NCBI RefSeq assembly: GCF_009830285.1
Contig: NZ_WUQX01000001.1
Coordinates: 3,348,501 to 3,412,500 of the forward strand
Reading direction: 5' to 3'
Length of the DNA stretch: 64,000 nucleotides
Source of the DNA: Sporofaciens musculi
GTDB lineage: Bacteria; Bacillota; Clostridia; Lachnospirales; Lachnospiraceae
In this document: positions 28,764-38,350 of the stretch, piece by piece
How positions within the stretch are numbered: position 1 is the stretch's first letter
Layout of the letters: the number at the start of each line of letters is the position of its first letter
The notes under the pieces: model-generated
What the model was told of the DNA's origin: nothing
What the model saw: the letters and a program-made list of their open reading frames with translations, nothing else
Database searches by the model: none
Position numbers and translations under genes: made by a program

Positions 28764-29638
28764 CCGAGATTGTTTCCTTTATCCAGAACAACTTAACCCG
28801 CTACTGTGTATCTCAGCTTTGCAGCGCTCTGAAATTCCCAAGGAGTACCTATTACAAGGCTCTGGTTTGTGTACCCTCGAATAAGCAGAAGGCATATGCG
28901 GAATTCGGCAGGAAAGTGAAACAGGCATATGATGACTCAAAACAAAGGTATGGGGCTGTCAAAATATGCCGTGTGCTGAATGATAATGGTACACCTTGCA
29001 GCGTCAAGAGGGTGCAGAGGCATATGGCAGAGCAGGGACTGCGCTCTATCGTAGTAAAGAAGTACAATCATCATGCCAACCATGGCAGCATCCCGGAGGA
29101 TAAGAAAAATATCCTGAGGCGTGATTTTGGGACGGAGACCATCAACCAGAAATGGTGTACGGATATCACTTACATCCATGTACAGAAAGAAGGATGGACC
29201 TATCTGGCTTCTGTCATGGATCTGTGCAGCCGAAAGATTATAGGGTATGCCTATGGCACATCTATGACGGCGGAACTGGCGGTTAAAGCGGTAGAAAACG
29301 CATGCCTGAATGTCAGGGATACCGAGGGGATCATCCTTCATAGTGATCTTGGAAGTCAGTATACGAGCCAGGCATTTGAAGACTGCCTGGGCAGTAAAGG
29401 AATCCTGCATTCATTTAGTCGTAAGGGAAATCCATACGATAATGCCTGTATGGAATCTTTCCATTCCGTACTGAAAAAGGAAGAAATCTATCTTCATACT
29501 TACCAGGATTTAAGGGAAGCTCGCAGAGCAATCTTTAAATACATAGAGGGCTGGTATAACCGTAAACGGATCCATAGCTCTATCGGTTATCTGACACCAC
29601 AGCAAAAGGAGGATGAGGAACTCAAAAAAGCAGCATAA
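28734..29638 (+). CDS. IS3 copy 1 OrfB transposase (DDE)
   Basis: The catalytic part of an IS3-family transposase, probably made as an OrfAB fusion by -1 frameshift at the A7 run; the coordinates start just after that run. An internal ATG at 28916 would give 240 residues. Motifs: HTH_21-like QRYGAVKICRVLNDNG, catalytic Asp in KWCTDITYI, Asp in ILHSDLGSQYTS and Glu in NACMESFHSVLKKE, then RIHSSIGYLTPQQ. The frame is intact, so this copy could also drive copy 2 in trans. Confidence 0.88.
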
Positions 29639-29678
29639 TCTTTCAACTTTTTTTGTCTAAAGTATTGACATAGATCCA

Positions 29679-29884
29679 TTTGTCCCGTCCGCATAAATCA
29701 GAACCACACGATAGCCAAACTTATTCTTAATCGGCGTGACGTTATAAACCTTCCAGTCCACAAACTGCTGTAATTTTAAGCTGGAATCTCCGTTTACAAC
29801 AGAGATTCCAGCTCTCGCGGCAGTCGCCAAATGTCCATGCAAGCACGGCCGTTTGGCTCGTTGCTCACGGAAATCAAATTCCAT
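29679..29884 (-). pseudogene. Tyrosine recombinase A, N-terminal part
   Basis: About 67 N-terminal residues (MEFDFREQRAKRPCLHGHL..., ending LIYADGT) that join in frame to the C-terminal part at 28405. The ATG at 29884 lies one base after the stop of integrase C, with AGGA from the end of that gene, so the two recombinases were translated in tandem. The piece corresponds to an arm-binding domain. Confidence 0.82.
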
Positions 29885-29885
29885 A

Positions 29886-31079
29886 TTATCCTGTCCCTTC
29901 CCTGCCTTCAGGAGCAAAAGCATCATTCATAAAGGCAATAATCTTTTCTTTCTCATCCATGACGTCGCAATAATATTCAAAAGTCGTATTGACAGAACTA
30001 TGTCCCAATAACCCTGATATTTTCGCAAGCGGAACACCCTGCTCCACCAAAATTGTCGCAAACATATGGCGAAGTCCATGCACGGTTACGGCAGGAAGCC
30101 CATTCCGCACACACAGCTTTGTCAAAGCATTGTTCATGGCAGACAGGCTATGTACCTTTCCATTTGCCTGACAACTGATATAATCGTTATCAATAAAAGC
30201 CTCCTGCATCTTCTCTTTATACATATCTATCTGACATTTTCTTTTCTCCAACTCCGTAATAATGACCTCCGGCACACGCAATACCCGGAAACTGTTGGGC
30301 GTTTTGGGATCACGTTCGATTGAAATATTTTCTTCAATCCTGCTGCCCTCTTTTATGATTGGGTTTGCAACAATCTGCCTGCTGATTTTCACACTACGAT
30401 GTTCTAAATCAAAGTCAGAAAATTTCAGTCCATAAATTTCACCTTTCCGCAGTCCACAAAACAGTCCCAACAGAATTTCCAGATACCAGTTATCCTTTGA
30501 AGCCGCCTGAAGGAGTATTTTTATTTTCTCCCTGCTGAGAATCACGATATTGGGTTTCTTTCGCTTATACGGCTTTGTTTCCGGCACGGGATTCACATTG
30601 ATATAGCCCTCTATGACTGCCTCTTTCATGGCAAGATTCAAAATTTCCCGTCCTTTGTTTCCTGCCGAAACACAAGCCTTTGACGTCCTCTCCAGAAGTC
30701 CGTCCAGGTATTCCACGCTGACAAATCTCATCTTTATATCATAATCAATGTTTGGGATAATCAAGTCATATAAGGTGTATGCCCCAACCATTCTTGTTGT
30801 CGTTTCAATTCTTTTTGAAAACACTTCCTCAAACCAGTAGATAAGATACTCTTTAAAGAGGACGTCTTTATTGGATTTGCTGGAAAGCTGCTGTTTCCGC
30901 AACAGCGTATTAAATTCTTCCTCGCATTTCCGATAACTGGCCTCCGCCTCTGCCTGACTGGAAAATCCGCCTTTCTTTCCATATTTAACAATGCCATTAT
31001 CTTGCAGTGCCTTTGTACGGTGATACCATGAATTTCGTTCAAAAAAAGCAACACTCTTTTCCTGTGTTTTCTTTCCCAT
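29886..31079 (-). CDS. Tyrosine recombinase C (complete)
   Basis: A 397-residue phage/ICE-type integrase. An N-terminal arm-binding AP2-like region (SWYHRTKALQDNGIVKYGKKGGF), a SAM-like core-binding region, and the catalytic domain with Arg in FCGLRKGEIY, HGLRHMFAT, LGHSSVNTT and Tyr in FEYYCDV. GGAGGTGATAGGA precedes the ATG at 31079. It sits between an excisionase-like gene and integrase A, all on the same strand. Such tandem recombinases are seen in some large mobile islands; intact motifs suggest activity. Confidence 0.88.
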   Translation of the reverse strand: MGKKTQEKSVAFFERNSWYHRTKALQDNGIVKYGKKGGFSSQAEAEASYRKCEEEFNTLLRKQQLSSKSNKDVLFKEYLIYWFEEVFSKRIETTTRMVGAYTLYDLIIPNIDYDIKMRFVSVEYLDGLLERTSKACVSAGNKGREILNLAMKEAVIEGYINVNPVPETKPYKRKKPNIVILSREKIKILLQAASKDNWYLEILLGLFCGLRKGEIYGLKFSDFDLEHRSVKISRQIVANPIIKEGSRIEENISIERDPKTPNSFRVLRVPEVIITELEKRKCQIDMYKEKMQEAFIDNDYISCQANGKVHSLSAMNNALTKLCVRNGLPAVTVHGLRHMFATILVEQGVPLAKISGLLGHSSVNTTFEYYCDVMDEKEKIIAFMNDAFAPEGREGTG

Positions 31080-31098
31080 TCCTATCACCTCCGCACAT

Positions 31099-31284
31099 TT
31101 AGCTCGCTCCATTTAACCATTGATCAAATCCCTCTTTGGGAACCCGGTACAGCTTACCTATTTTTATTACCCTGAACGGTTTCTGACTCTCATAGGCTTC
31201 ATCCAGAAATGCGTATGCCTTACTTCTGCCAATACCCAATAACTTTTGAATGTCATCAGCGTCATAAACCTGTTTTTGTAAATT
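31099..31284 (-). pseudogene. Excisionase-like HTH protein, N-terminus lost at IS3 copy 2
   Basis: The remaining 61 codons read VYDADDIQKLLGIGRSKAY...PFRVIKIGKLYRVPKEGFDQWL, a MerR-like winged HTH of the excisionase (Xis/HTH_17) type. The frame enters IS3 copy 2 at its 5' side, so the start codon has been lost. Its stop lies 19 nt before integrase C. Xis proteins direct excision rather than integration. Confidence 0.75.
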
Positions 31285-31324
31285 TGGATCTATGTCAATA
31301 CTTTAGACAAAAAAAGTTGAAAGA

Positions 31325-32228
31325 TTATGCTGCTTTTTTGAGTTCCTCATCCTCCTTTTGCTGTGGTGTCAGATAACCGATAGAGCTATGGATCCGTTTA
31401 CGGTTATACCAGCCCTCTATGTATTTAAAGATTGCTCTGCGAGCTTCCTTTAAATCCTGGTAAGTATGAAGATAGATTTCTTCCTTTTTCAGTACGGAAT
31501 GGAAAGATTCCATACAGGCATTATCGTATGGATTTCCCTTACGACTAAATGAATGCAGGATTCCTTTACTGCCCAGGCAGTCTTCAAATGTCTGGCTCGT
31601 ATACTGACTTCCAAGATCACTATGAAGGATGATCCCCTCGGTATCCTGACATTCAGGCATGCGTTTTCTACCGCTTTAACCGCCAGTTCCGCCGTCATAG
31701 ATGTGCCATAGGCATACCCTATAATCTTTCGGCTGCACAGATCCATGACAGAAGCCAGATAGGTCCATCCTTCTTTCTGTACATGGATGTAAGTGATATC
31801 CGTACACCATTTCTGGTTGATGGTCTCCGTCCCAAAATCACGCCTCAGGATATTTTTCTTATCCTCCGGGATGCTGCCATGGTTGGCATGATGATTGTAC
31901 TTCTTTACTACGATAGAGCGCAGTCCCTGCTCTGCCATATGCCTCTGCACCCTCTTGACGCTGCAAGGTGTACCATTATCATTCAGCACACGGCATATTT
32001 TGACAGCCCCATACCTTTGTTTTGAGTCATCATATGCCTGTTTCACTTTCCTGCCGAATTCCGCATATGCCTTCTGCTTATTCGAGGGTACACAAACCAG
32101 AGCCTTGTAATAGGTACTCCTTGGGAATTTCAGAGCGCTGCAAAGCTGAGATACACAGTAGCGGGTTAAGTTGTTCTGGATAAAGGAAACAATCTCGGCT
32201 ATAGTTCTTTCGCGAATAAGGCGGTCGC
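31325..32228 (-). pseudogene. IS3 copy 2 OrfB, frameshifted
   Basis: Same protein as in copy 1 until LNVR, where one G of the GTCAGGGATACC found in copy 1 is missing (near 31655). The frame is lost between the first and second catalytic Asp; the rest (HSDLGSQYTS to the end) is intact in another frame. The transposase is therefore dead. Confidence 0.88.
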
Positions 32229-32477
32229 TTTTTTTAATATTTCATTCTCAATCTTAAGGCGTTGGATTTCTTTCTGGAGAGCCTTATACTCCTTAAGGGT
32301 GACCGTCTCCTCCCCGGATACTTTGATGGGGGAGAGCTGTTTTACCCAGTTGCTGAGTGTGCTTCGATTTACGCCATATTCACGCTCCAGTTGCGGATAC
32401 GAGGTTCCTCCGGCATTATACAGATCCACGATCTGCTGCTTGAATTCCGGAGTGTAAGATTTCTGGTTTTTCGCCAT
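32199..32477 (-). CDS. IS3 copy 2 OrfA (HTH protein)
   Basis: Identical in amino acid sequence to OrfA of copy 1, with the same AAAGGAGAT ribosome site and the same A7 slippery run. OrfA alone often inhibits transposition. Confidence 0.88.
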   Translation of the reverse strand: MAKNQKSYTPEFKQQIVDLYNAGGTSYPQLEREYGVNRSTLSNWVKQLSPIKVSGEETVTLKEYKALQKEIQRLKIENEILKKATALFAKEL

Positions 32478-32556
32478 GTAAAACATCTCCTTTGCTTTTT
32501 CACTTGATAGTATAGGTTGTTCAACTTTTCCTGTCCACACTTATATACTAACACCA

Positions 32557-33047
32557 GTAATCAGCTTTTTCGGGAATACCGCAAAGCGGAAGGAATTTTG
32601 CAGCACCGCCGAGAACAGGAGCATATACCCTTTGCTCATGGGCTTTGAAGTTGTCCCGTCCGGGTTTGTCCCACCGTAGCTCATGAAATCAATAAACGCC
32701 TGCAAATGGTCGGCGGTCACGGTTTTCAGCTTGCGTTTGCCAATGGGATATTGCTTGATACGATTGACCGTTCCCTGATAGGACATGACCGTCCCGTTGC
32801 TTAAGTTTCCGGGTTTCAGTTCTTCCTCTACCCACATATCCAGCATATCGCCTACCGTGATGTTTTCTGCTTTCCCGACAAACTGCTTTTCCTCGTAATC
32901 CGCTATTGCTTTGCGGAGCATGGCTTCTGTCTCCGCCTTGCTTTCTGTGCCTGCAAACTCTTTCTGCACTTTTCTGCCGCTTTCATCTTCGATATAAAAG
33001 CGTCCGTACCACTTTTTGCCTTTCTTTCTTACAGAACCTTTTGCCAT
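32557..33047 (-). pseudogene. Tyrosine recombinase B, N-terminal fragment
   Basis: About 163 residues: the AP2-like arm-binding domain (MAKGSVRKKGKKWYGRFY), then the core-binding domain up to FRFAVFPKKLITG, where IS3 copy 2 begins. The catalytic domain is missing from the window. AAAGGAG precedes the ATG. Because integrase A already has its own N-terminal domain, this is a third, different recombinase, so the island has been assembled from more than one element. Confidence 0.85.
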
Positions 33048-33144
33048 AGATAAAAAACTCCTTTCTATCCGTGGCAATCGGGACTGTGACATATGGTGAT
33101 ATTGTCAATATTAGTTGACACTTTTTTCTCAAGGGTATCACTGC

Positions 33145-34053
33145 CTATGCCGCCAGTTCCAAAGCCTCATAATACTGCCTGCGTTTTATCATAGGAGGAA
33201 GTCCGCCATTTGCAGAGCAGATCCTTCGGTTATTCCAGTAGCTGAGGAAGTATCTCCAAATGTGTACCTTTAATTCCTCTACAGTCATTTGTTTTGTGTC
33301 ATGGCGGTCGTACAGAAGTTCCGTCTTCATTCTGGCCCACATACTTTCACAGCGTGCATTATCATGGCAGCGTCCTCCGGCACTGTTCATGCTTTGATGG
33401 ATATGGTGTTCCAGGATGGTCTTCCGGTAGCACTCACTGGTATACTGTGTTCCCCGGTCACTATGGATCACTGCGCCTTCCAGTGCAGGGTAAGCTGTCA
33501 GGGCATTCCTCAATGTTTGGATACACAAATCTGCTTTCATATTTGTTCCCATTGCAAGACCGAGAACGCTAAGATCAAAGCAGTCAAAAATCGCAGATAC
33601 ATACAGTTTCCCATTGGACGCTGGAATCTCCGTGATATCTGTGATGCATTTTTCCAATGGGGCATCCGCACGGAAATCCCTCCTTAAAAGATCGTCTGAT
33701 TTCATCGCTTCCCGATCCGCTTTTGTAATTCCGTTCGGTTTGCGCTTTGGACGGTGGCCCAGGCCAATCCGATCCATGACCCTGTACACAGTCCTCTCAC
33801 TGGGGATATGTACTCCCTTCGGCTGCTTTAGCAGCAACGCCTGATACATCCGGATCCGTCCATAAGTATCATTGCATTCATCCTCGCTGATGATTTCTTT
33901 CATGGCATCCGCCAGATCCTGGTACTTCCAGGGACGGTCTTTGTTCGCGAGATATTTATAGAAGCCTTGCCGGCTGACACCAAGCATCCGGCAATAAAAT
34001 GAAATTTTTCTGGTAATCCTGCCGTCCTCTGTTTTCAAAGTCAGGAATATCAT
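33145..34053 (-). CDS. IS3-family OrfB transposase
   Basis: 302 residues with the HTH_21 region (RMLGVSRQGFYKYL, YGRIRMYQALL) and the DDE residues in CITDITEIP, IHSDRGTQYTS and NARCESMWARMKTE. The C-terminal YWNNRRICSANGGLPP is usual for the family (ORF B ends with an Ala-rich tail). The start overlaps orfA by 4 nt, so it is made by reinitiation or by frameshift. Intact. Confidence 0.9.
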   Translation of the reverse strand: MIFLTLKTEDGRITRKISFYCRMLGVSRQGFYKYLANKDRPWKYQDLADAMKEIISEDECNDTYGRIRMYQALLLKQPKGVHIPSERTVYRVMDRIGLGHRPKRKPNGITKADREAMKSDDLLRRDFRADAPLEKCITDITEIPASNGKLYVSAIFDCFDLSVLGLAMGTNMKADLCIQTLRNALTAYPALEGAVIHSDRGTQYTSECYRKTILEHHIHQSMNSAGGRCHDNARCESMWARMKTELLYDRHDTKQMTVEELKVHIWRYFLSYWNNRRICSANGGLPPMIKRRQYYEALELAA

Positions 34054-34382
34054 CCTCTGGTTTTTGCTGACTTCCGACGGCTGGCGGCGAAAAAAGCGCT
34101 GGCTTCCTCCAGAAATTCGTTTTCTTCTTCCAGACGTCGGATTTCTTTGTCCTGCTCCTTAACCCGCTTACGCAGCATGGTAATTTCTTCTGACAGGCTC
34201 ATTGCACTGGCAGGGGTATGGGAACCTTCCCCAAAGTCTAACTTACCGGCTCTTACGGCTTTCAGCCATGTATGGATGGTTCCTTCAGGGATTCCTAATT
34301 CTTTAGCAGCCTTAGCGCCGCCGATTTCTTTGGCAAGTTTTACTGCCTGTACTTTGTATTCATGGTCATATTTACGTGCCAC
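34050..34382 (-). CDS. IS3-family OrfA (HTH protein)
   Basis: 110 residues. The HTH is YDHEYKVQAVKLAKEIGGAK to TIHTWLKAVRAG, followed by a coiled-coil zipper (LRKRVKEQDKEIRRLEEE) that pairs with OrfAB. AAGGAGG lies before the start. Confidence 0.9.
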   Translation of the reverse strand: MARKYDHEYKVQAVKLAKEIGGAKAAKELGIPEGTIHTWLKAVRAGKLDFGEGSHTPASAMSLSEEITMLRKRVKEQDKEIRRLEEENEFLEEASAFFAASRRKSAKTRG

Positions 34383-34483
34383 TTTGAATACCTCCTTATT
34401 CTCTTGGTTTTATTATGAAATCCTTGAGAATAAGCTGTCAACTTTTTTTATACCACATCATTTCGGTATTTCACAGATTCTTA

Positions 34484-37400
34484 TTAACCCCGGTAAAATT
34501 TCTTCCTGCTAAGGATTCCACATACGCCTAACGCAATCATCCCAAGTACCATCCAGTATATGATATTCGTCTCGTCTCCTGTTTTCGCACTCTTTTTCGG
34601 ACTTGCGACCTGTTCTTTCTTCTGTGTCGGTGAAATCTCTGCCGGAACATCTGACTGGGACATCTCTTTATCTGACATCACAATCACATAATCGGAGGCA
34701 TGAGAAAATTCCAGACTTACATTTCCATCCGGATTAATCTTTCCGGCATTAATAAATACCATCTTTCCGTCGCTATCATGGTAATACAGATTACCGAACT
34801 GCCCCGAATGTTCACTTCCCACGTTCACGGTCAATGAAGCTTTAAATCCGAAATCTCCCTCATGCGCTAAGGAAAGCTGTCTGATTGGATTATCTCCTGC
34901 AAGCGCCTGTAAGGTCTTACTTGGTATATTCTTGGTATCCAGTATTACTTGAAGATTAATATCTTTCAAATTGCCAGCCTTAATATCTGTACCGTTAATC
35001 GTCCAGGTATATCCGCCCATATTCAACTGAACATCTACATCCTTTCCTTTGGCGGCTTCCAGTATCTCCTTTGAAATTACGGTCGCACCATCCATATCTA
35101 TGCTGACAGACCCGCCGGATTCTGCTGATTTAATAATCTTTATGGTATTATCAATCGTCTCTTGCGGAAGGGTTACTCCCGGCGCCGGAATTGACGGATT
35201 CTCTGGCTGGCTCGGATTCTCCGGCTGGCTTGGCTGTGTCGGCTGATCTGGTTCTTCGGAAGCCTTAGTTCCATATCCACAGAACGTCATACATTCTTCT
35301 ACCGTAAACGTATCACCCGGCGGAGCAGAGACACTCCATACCACGTTTTCATAACCATCAAAGGACTTCCTACATGTAACCGTCTCGCCTTTTTCCACCA
35401 CTTGGCAGATAATAGTTTCATATTCATAATACTCATCCCCATCCCATGCAGGGAGAGCCATTACTGGGTCTATGATATAACGTACTAAACAATTTTCGTA
35501 TACCGCTTCCATATTAATCCGTTGCCCTTGGGTTGCTACAGCGTTGTCCCCAATGCCCGTAATTTTCCATTCTTTAAAAACTAACCCAGGATAAAATTCC
35601 GGTAATTTCTCCTCTTTAAGAGTCTTAATCACATCCTTACCAGTTGTCCCTTCATCTACAAATACTGCTCTTTTTGCATAGTTATTGCCTCTTTGATTAA
35701 AACTATTTATATAGCCTACTTCCAATAATATCTTGCCTGAAAATTTAGCACGGAGTTTGATAGAAAGATAATCAGCAGCAATTTCATCATCTTCCATTAT
35801 ATTATTATTATATGAAGTATTCTCCCATTGTTCTAACCTATATTCCTTCGTGATATCTTCCGGTAAGTACTCTTTTGCCTTTTTTATTACAGATCCATAA
35901 GTTTCTCCTTTTTCAAAAAGTAATGGCAGAGTTTTCTTACTCCAATTACTTTCAGTATCAACATAAGTATATTCTACCGTTATACTATTTTTGTCATAAA
36001 CAGCATCTATACGAACATAATCTGTATTGAAAGGACTTTCATCCGTACATCCATAAGGCATTTCCATCTCCCATTTCTGGAATGACATACCTTGATATGA
36101 TTCTTCCGGCGCCTCTGCACTTTCTACCATTTTTCTCAGCTCTTTGCATGTCATGCCTTCGGGGACTTCTACTTTCTGCGTTTGATAGGATATATTCCCA
36201 TCCGCTTTGCGATATTTATAATTTGCAGAAACAAGTGTTTTATCATATTTTGCCCGAATAGACATATAACTCGAATTTCCTACTACCTGCGTATCCTCTG
36301 TAATTGGATTTCCGTTATAATCCGTCCATCCAGTTTGTGTAAATCCTGGATATTTTGACTGCATTTCTGGAAATGTAATGCCAATCTCCTTCAATGTCTG
36401 ACGTCGTTCAACTTTTTCTTTTTGATACTTCTGAATGGTTTCCCATTCTCCATTCTCATTTAATGCACTAAAACTAATGTTAATATCATAGGTAGGATTT
36501 ACAAACGTATTGCCATTCGTTACCTGGATATAATATGGATAATTTGCGTTATAGGTAAATGCACTATAATCTGCGCTGTTATTTTCCGTATCACTAATCT
36601 GGATGGAGTTTACATACCATTCACATGGATATGTATCCTCTGTAACTTCAAATACCCCTTCATAAACAGCTTTCTCCTCATCATAATACACATATGCAGT
36701 TTTTGATGAATTTGCAATATCTGAAATAGCTCGGAAATACACATATCCACGTTCATCCAATTTGCCTTCGTCGCTAACAGCTTCTATTGTGATATTAACA
36801 CTATCTCCGGCAGAAAGCGTTTCCCCGTTTCTATCTAATGAAACCGACGTAATAACAGGCTTTGTCACATTAGATACGGTCTTTTTTACGATATACTTGC
36901 ACTCTCCTATACTATCTATATTGAGATACTCTGCTTTTCCTATTGAGCCTTTCTTTATATAAATGCTCTGTAAAGTCCACGTTCCGTCACCGTAATAAAT
37001 TCCAACAGTATTATTGCTTTTGAACTCTTTTTTATTTTCCGTATTCACTGAATAGAAAGAAAATTCTCTGGTACTCGTATATGAAGAATTTTTACATTGA
37101 AAGCTCGCATATATTCTATATCCCTCTAATTCTTCTTCCGTTTCCAGCGTCATCTCCAACATCCCATTTTCGTCAAGAGTCTGTCCATTTTGTTTAAATT
37201 CAAATTTTTTTATATGAACTTCTTCTGATGTCTGCTGTTCTACAGAAACCCAGTATTTATATTCTCCATTTTCGTAACATGAATAATTAATATAATTACT
37301 AGCCTTGTCTGTCACTTCAATTGAAGAAATCGATATTTTTTCAGCGCTCGTATTTGATAGCGTATATTCACATACATAACATCCCTTTTCTATATCAAAG

Positions 37401-37801
37401 GAGGTATTCATATATACAGTATCTCCATCCGCAGAAATCCTTGCCTCTACACTCAATTTTCCTTCTTCCGTCCCCGTATCATAGGCATACACATAAAGCC
37501 GAATGGTTTCATCCGCCTTTACAGTTGCACCCTGCTGCGGAAATTCCACCTTTTCGATGACAGGCTTCGTCGTATCATACTGCCCATTACCTGCCTTTTC
37601 GGTTCCTGTTGTTCCCCCTGACTCTTGTGTCTCTTTTTCTTCATCTAAATCCTGATTAGTCTCTGTATTATCGCCAGCTTCCGTCATTTTATCATCCGTC
37701 GCCGGTTCTTCTGCATAGATAGAAACAGGATTTGCCATTGTAACTAACATAGCTATCAACAGCGCAAAAATCGAAATCCTTTTTATTAATTTCCTTTTCA
37801 T
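34484..37801 (-). CDS. Large secreted surface protein with C-terminal wall anchor
   Basis: 1105 residues. A signal peptide (KRKLIKRISIFALLIAMLVTM, cleavage near SIYAEE) is followed by an acidic Thr/Glu-rich stretch, then about three repeated Ig-like modules opening with PVIEKVEFPQQG or PVITSVSLDRNG, and a set of repeated domains of the MucBP or Listeria-repeat kind (ANYKYRKADGN, VEYTYVDTESN, LEVGYINSFNQ). A Pro-rich spacer (QPTQPSQPENPSQPENP) precedes the last domain. The end has SAKTGDE, a hydrophobic helix and RKKFYRG, a degenerate sortase signal in place of LPXTG. It is probably displayed on the wall; adhesion is only a guess. AAAGGAG precedes the ATG. Confidence 0.82.
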   Translation of the reverse strand: MKRKLIKRISIFALLIAMLVTMANPVSIYAEEPATDDKMTEAGDNTETNQDLDEEKETQESGGTTGTEKAGNGQYDTTKPVIEKVEFPQQGATVKADETIRLYVYAYDTGTEEGKLSVEARISADGDTVYMNTSFDIEKGCYVCEYTLSNTSAEKISISSIEVTDKASNYINYSCYENGEYKYWVSVEQQTSEEVHIKKFEFKQNGQTLDENGMLEMTLETEEELEGYRIYASFQCKNSSYTSTREFSFYSVNTENKKEFKSNNTVGIYYGDGTWTLQSIYIKKGSIGKAEYLNIDSIGECKYIVKKTVSNVTKPVITSVSLDRNGETLSAGDSVNITIEAVSDEGKLDERGYVYFRAISDIANSSKTAYVYYDEEKAVYEGVFEVTEDTYPCEWYVNSIQISDTENNSADYSAFTYNANYPYYIQVTNGNTFVNPTYDINISFSALNENGEWETIQKYQKEKVERRQTLKEIGITFPEMQSKYPGFTQTGWTDYNGNPITEDTQVVGNSSYMSIRAKYDKTLVSANYKYRKADGNISYQTQKVEVPEGMTCKELRKMVESAEAPEESYQGMSFQKWEMEMPYGCTDESPFNTDYVRIDAVYDKNSITVEYTYVDTESNWSKKTLPLLFEKGETYGSVIKKAKEYLPEDITKEYRLEQWENTSYNNNIMEDDEIAADYLSIKLRAKFSGKILLEVGYINSFNQRGNNYAKRAVFVDEGTTGKDVIKTLKEEKLPEFYPGLVFKEWKITGIGDNAVATQGQRINMEAVYENCLVRYIIDPVMALPAWDGDEYYEYETIICQVVEKGETVTCRKSFDGYENVVWSVSAPPGDTFTVEECMTFCGYGTKASEEPDQPTQPSQPENPSQPENPSIPAPGVTLPQETIDNTIKIIKSAESGGSVSIDMDGATVISKEILEAAKGKDVDVQLNMGGYTWTINGTDIKAGNLKDINLQVILDTKNIPSKTLQALAGDNPIRQLSLAHEGDFGFKASLTVNVGSEHSGQFGNLYYHDSDGKMVFINAGKINPDGNVSLEFSHASDYVIVMSDKEMSQSDVPAEISPTQKKEQVASPKKSAKTGDETNIIYWMVLGMIALGVCGILSRKKFYRG

Positions 37802-37928
37802 TCGTTATCTGCTCCTTTTACTCATAATGATTACTTTTCCTATAACAACTCCCACCTAACCGCCCCACCTTTCATCTCCCATAGCACTCACCTCCCTTCC
37901 CTACCTCCCTCTCAAAAACACCACACCC

Positions 37929-38309
37929 TTATTTCTTTACCTTCTCTGCCAAATCAACGAATTGAACCGCCTTCTCCCAATCATCCAATACCCGATTTGC
38001 CAACACCATTTTCAATAACGTAATCATGTCTTTAAAATTCTCCCTGTTCTCCTTCTGTCCATCTGATAATGCCTGCTGCATTTGGACATATCCCTCATAG
38101 ATTCTGGATTCCGTCAAAGACTGGTTCTTTTCCATACCTTCTTTCATAGACAGCAAAGAACGCCCCGCCTCGTCTAACCGTTCTTCCATTCTGAAAAGTA
38201 CGTTCATGATCGTTTCATACATATCCTTCTGCTGCCTCATGTTTTCTTCTAATTTCATCCTTACCTCGTAAAACTGGTCCTTATAAAATACCTTTTCCCA
38301 TTTATTCAT
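37929..38309 (-). CDS. Coiled-coil protein, last gene of the WYL-dynamin operon
   Basis: 126 residues, almost all predicted helix, with heptads from VRMKLEENMRQQKDMYETI to LLKMVLANRVLDDW. No signal peptide, membrane helix or known domain. The frame extends upstream without an ATG; GGAG lies 9 nt before the ATG at 38309. It begins 41 nt after the stop of the preceding helical protein and is therefore probably co-transcribed with the dynamin-like GTPase. I do not recognise a family. Confidence 0.7.
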   Translation of the reverse strand: MNKWEKVFYKDQFYEVRMKLEENMRQQKDMYETIMNVLFRMEERLDEAGRSLLSMKEGMEKNQSLTESRIYEGYVQMQQALSDGQKENRENFKDMITLLKMVLANRVLDDWEKAVQFVDLAEKVKK

Positions 38310-38350
38310 ACAGCATATCTCCAACTTTGCCAATTTATCTTCTATGGTTT

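Larger units (their letters stand above)
28406..29678 (+). mobile_element. IS3-family element, copy 1 (1273 bp)
   Basis: Ends were set by comparison with copy 2: both share sequence from TGGTGTTAGTATATAAG to the complementary end ...TAGATCCA. The terminal repeats share the inner GACA-RR-AAAAGTTGAA block. A 3-bp duplication TTT (28403-28405, 29679-29681) flanks it, normal for IS3. It encodes orfA and orfB. It is inserted in integrase A. Confidence 0.9.
31285..32556 (-). mobile_element. IS3-family element, copy 2 (1272 bp, inverted relative to copy 1)
   Basis: Almost identical to copy 1 but one base shorter and on the opposite strand. Its flanks (ATT before 31285, GTA after 32556) do not match, so there is no target duplication. 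It joins a truncated excisionase gene on one side to a truncated integrase on the other, the mark of an IS-mediated deletion or recombination. Confidence 0.9.
33113..34443 (-). mobile_element. Second IS3-family element (different type)
   Basis: Inverted arms AGTTGACACTTTTTTCTCAA... (33113-33134) and their complement at 34422-34443 match at 19 of 22 positions. The true tips may lie a few bases outside these arms; I could not fix a target duplication. It carries orfA and orfB with a 4-nt overlap. It sits just upstream of the integrase B fragment and ends about 40 nt from the surface-protein stop. Confidence 0.82.

Noticed and set aside
28406..32556. The two IS3 copies as a composite transposon carrying integrase C
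   Set aside because: Copy 1 has its own target duplication inside integrase A and copy 2 has none, so they did not move together as a unit.
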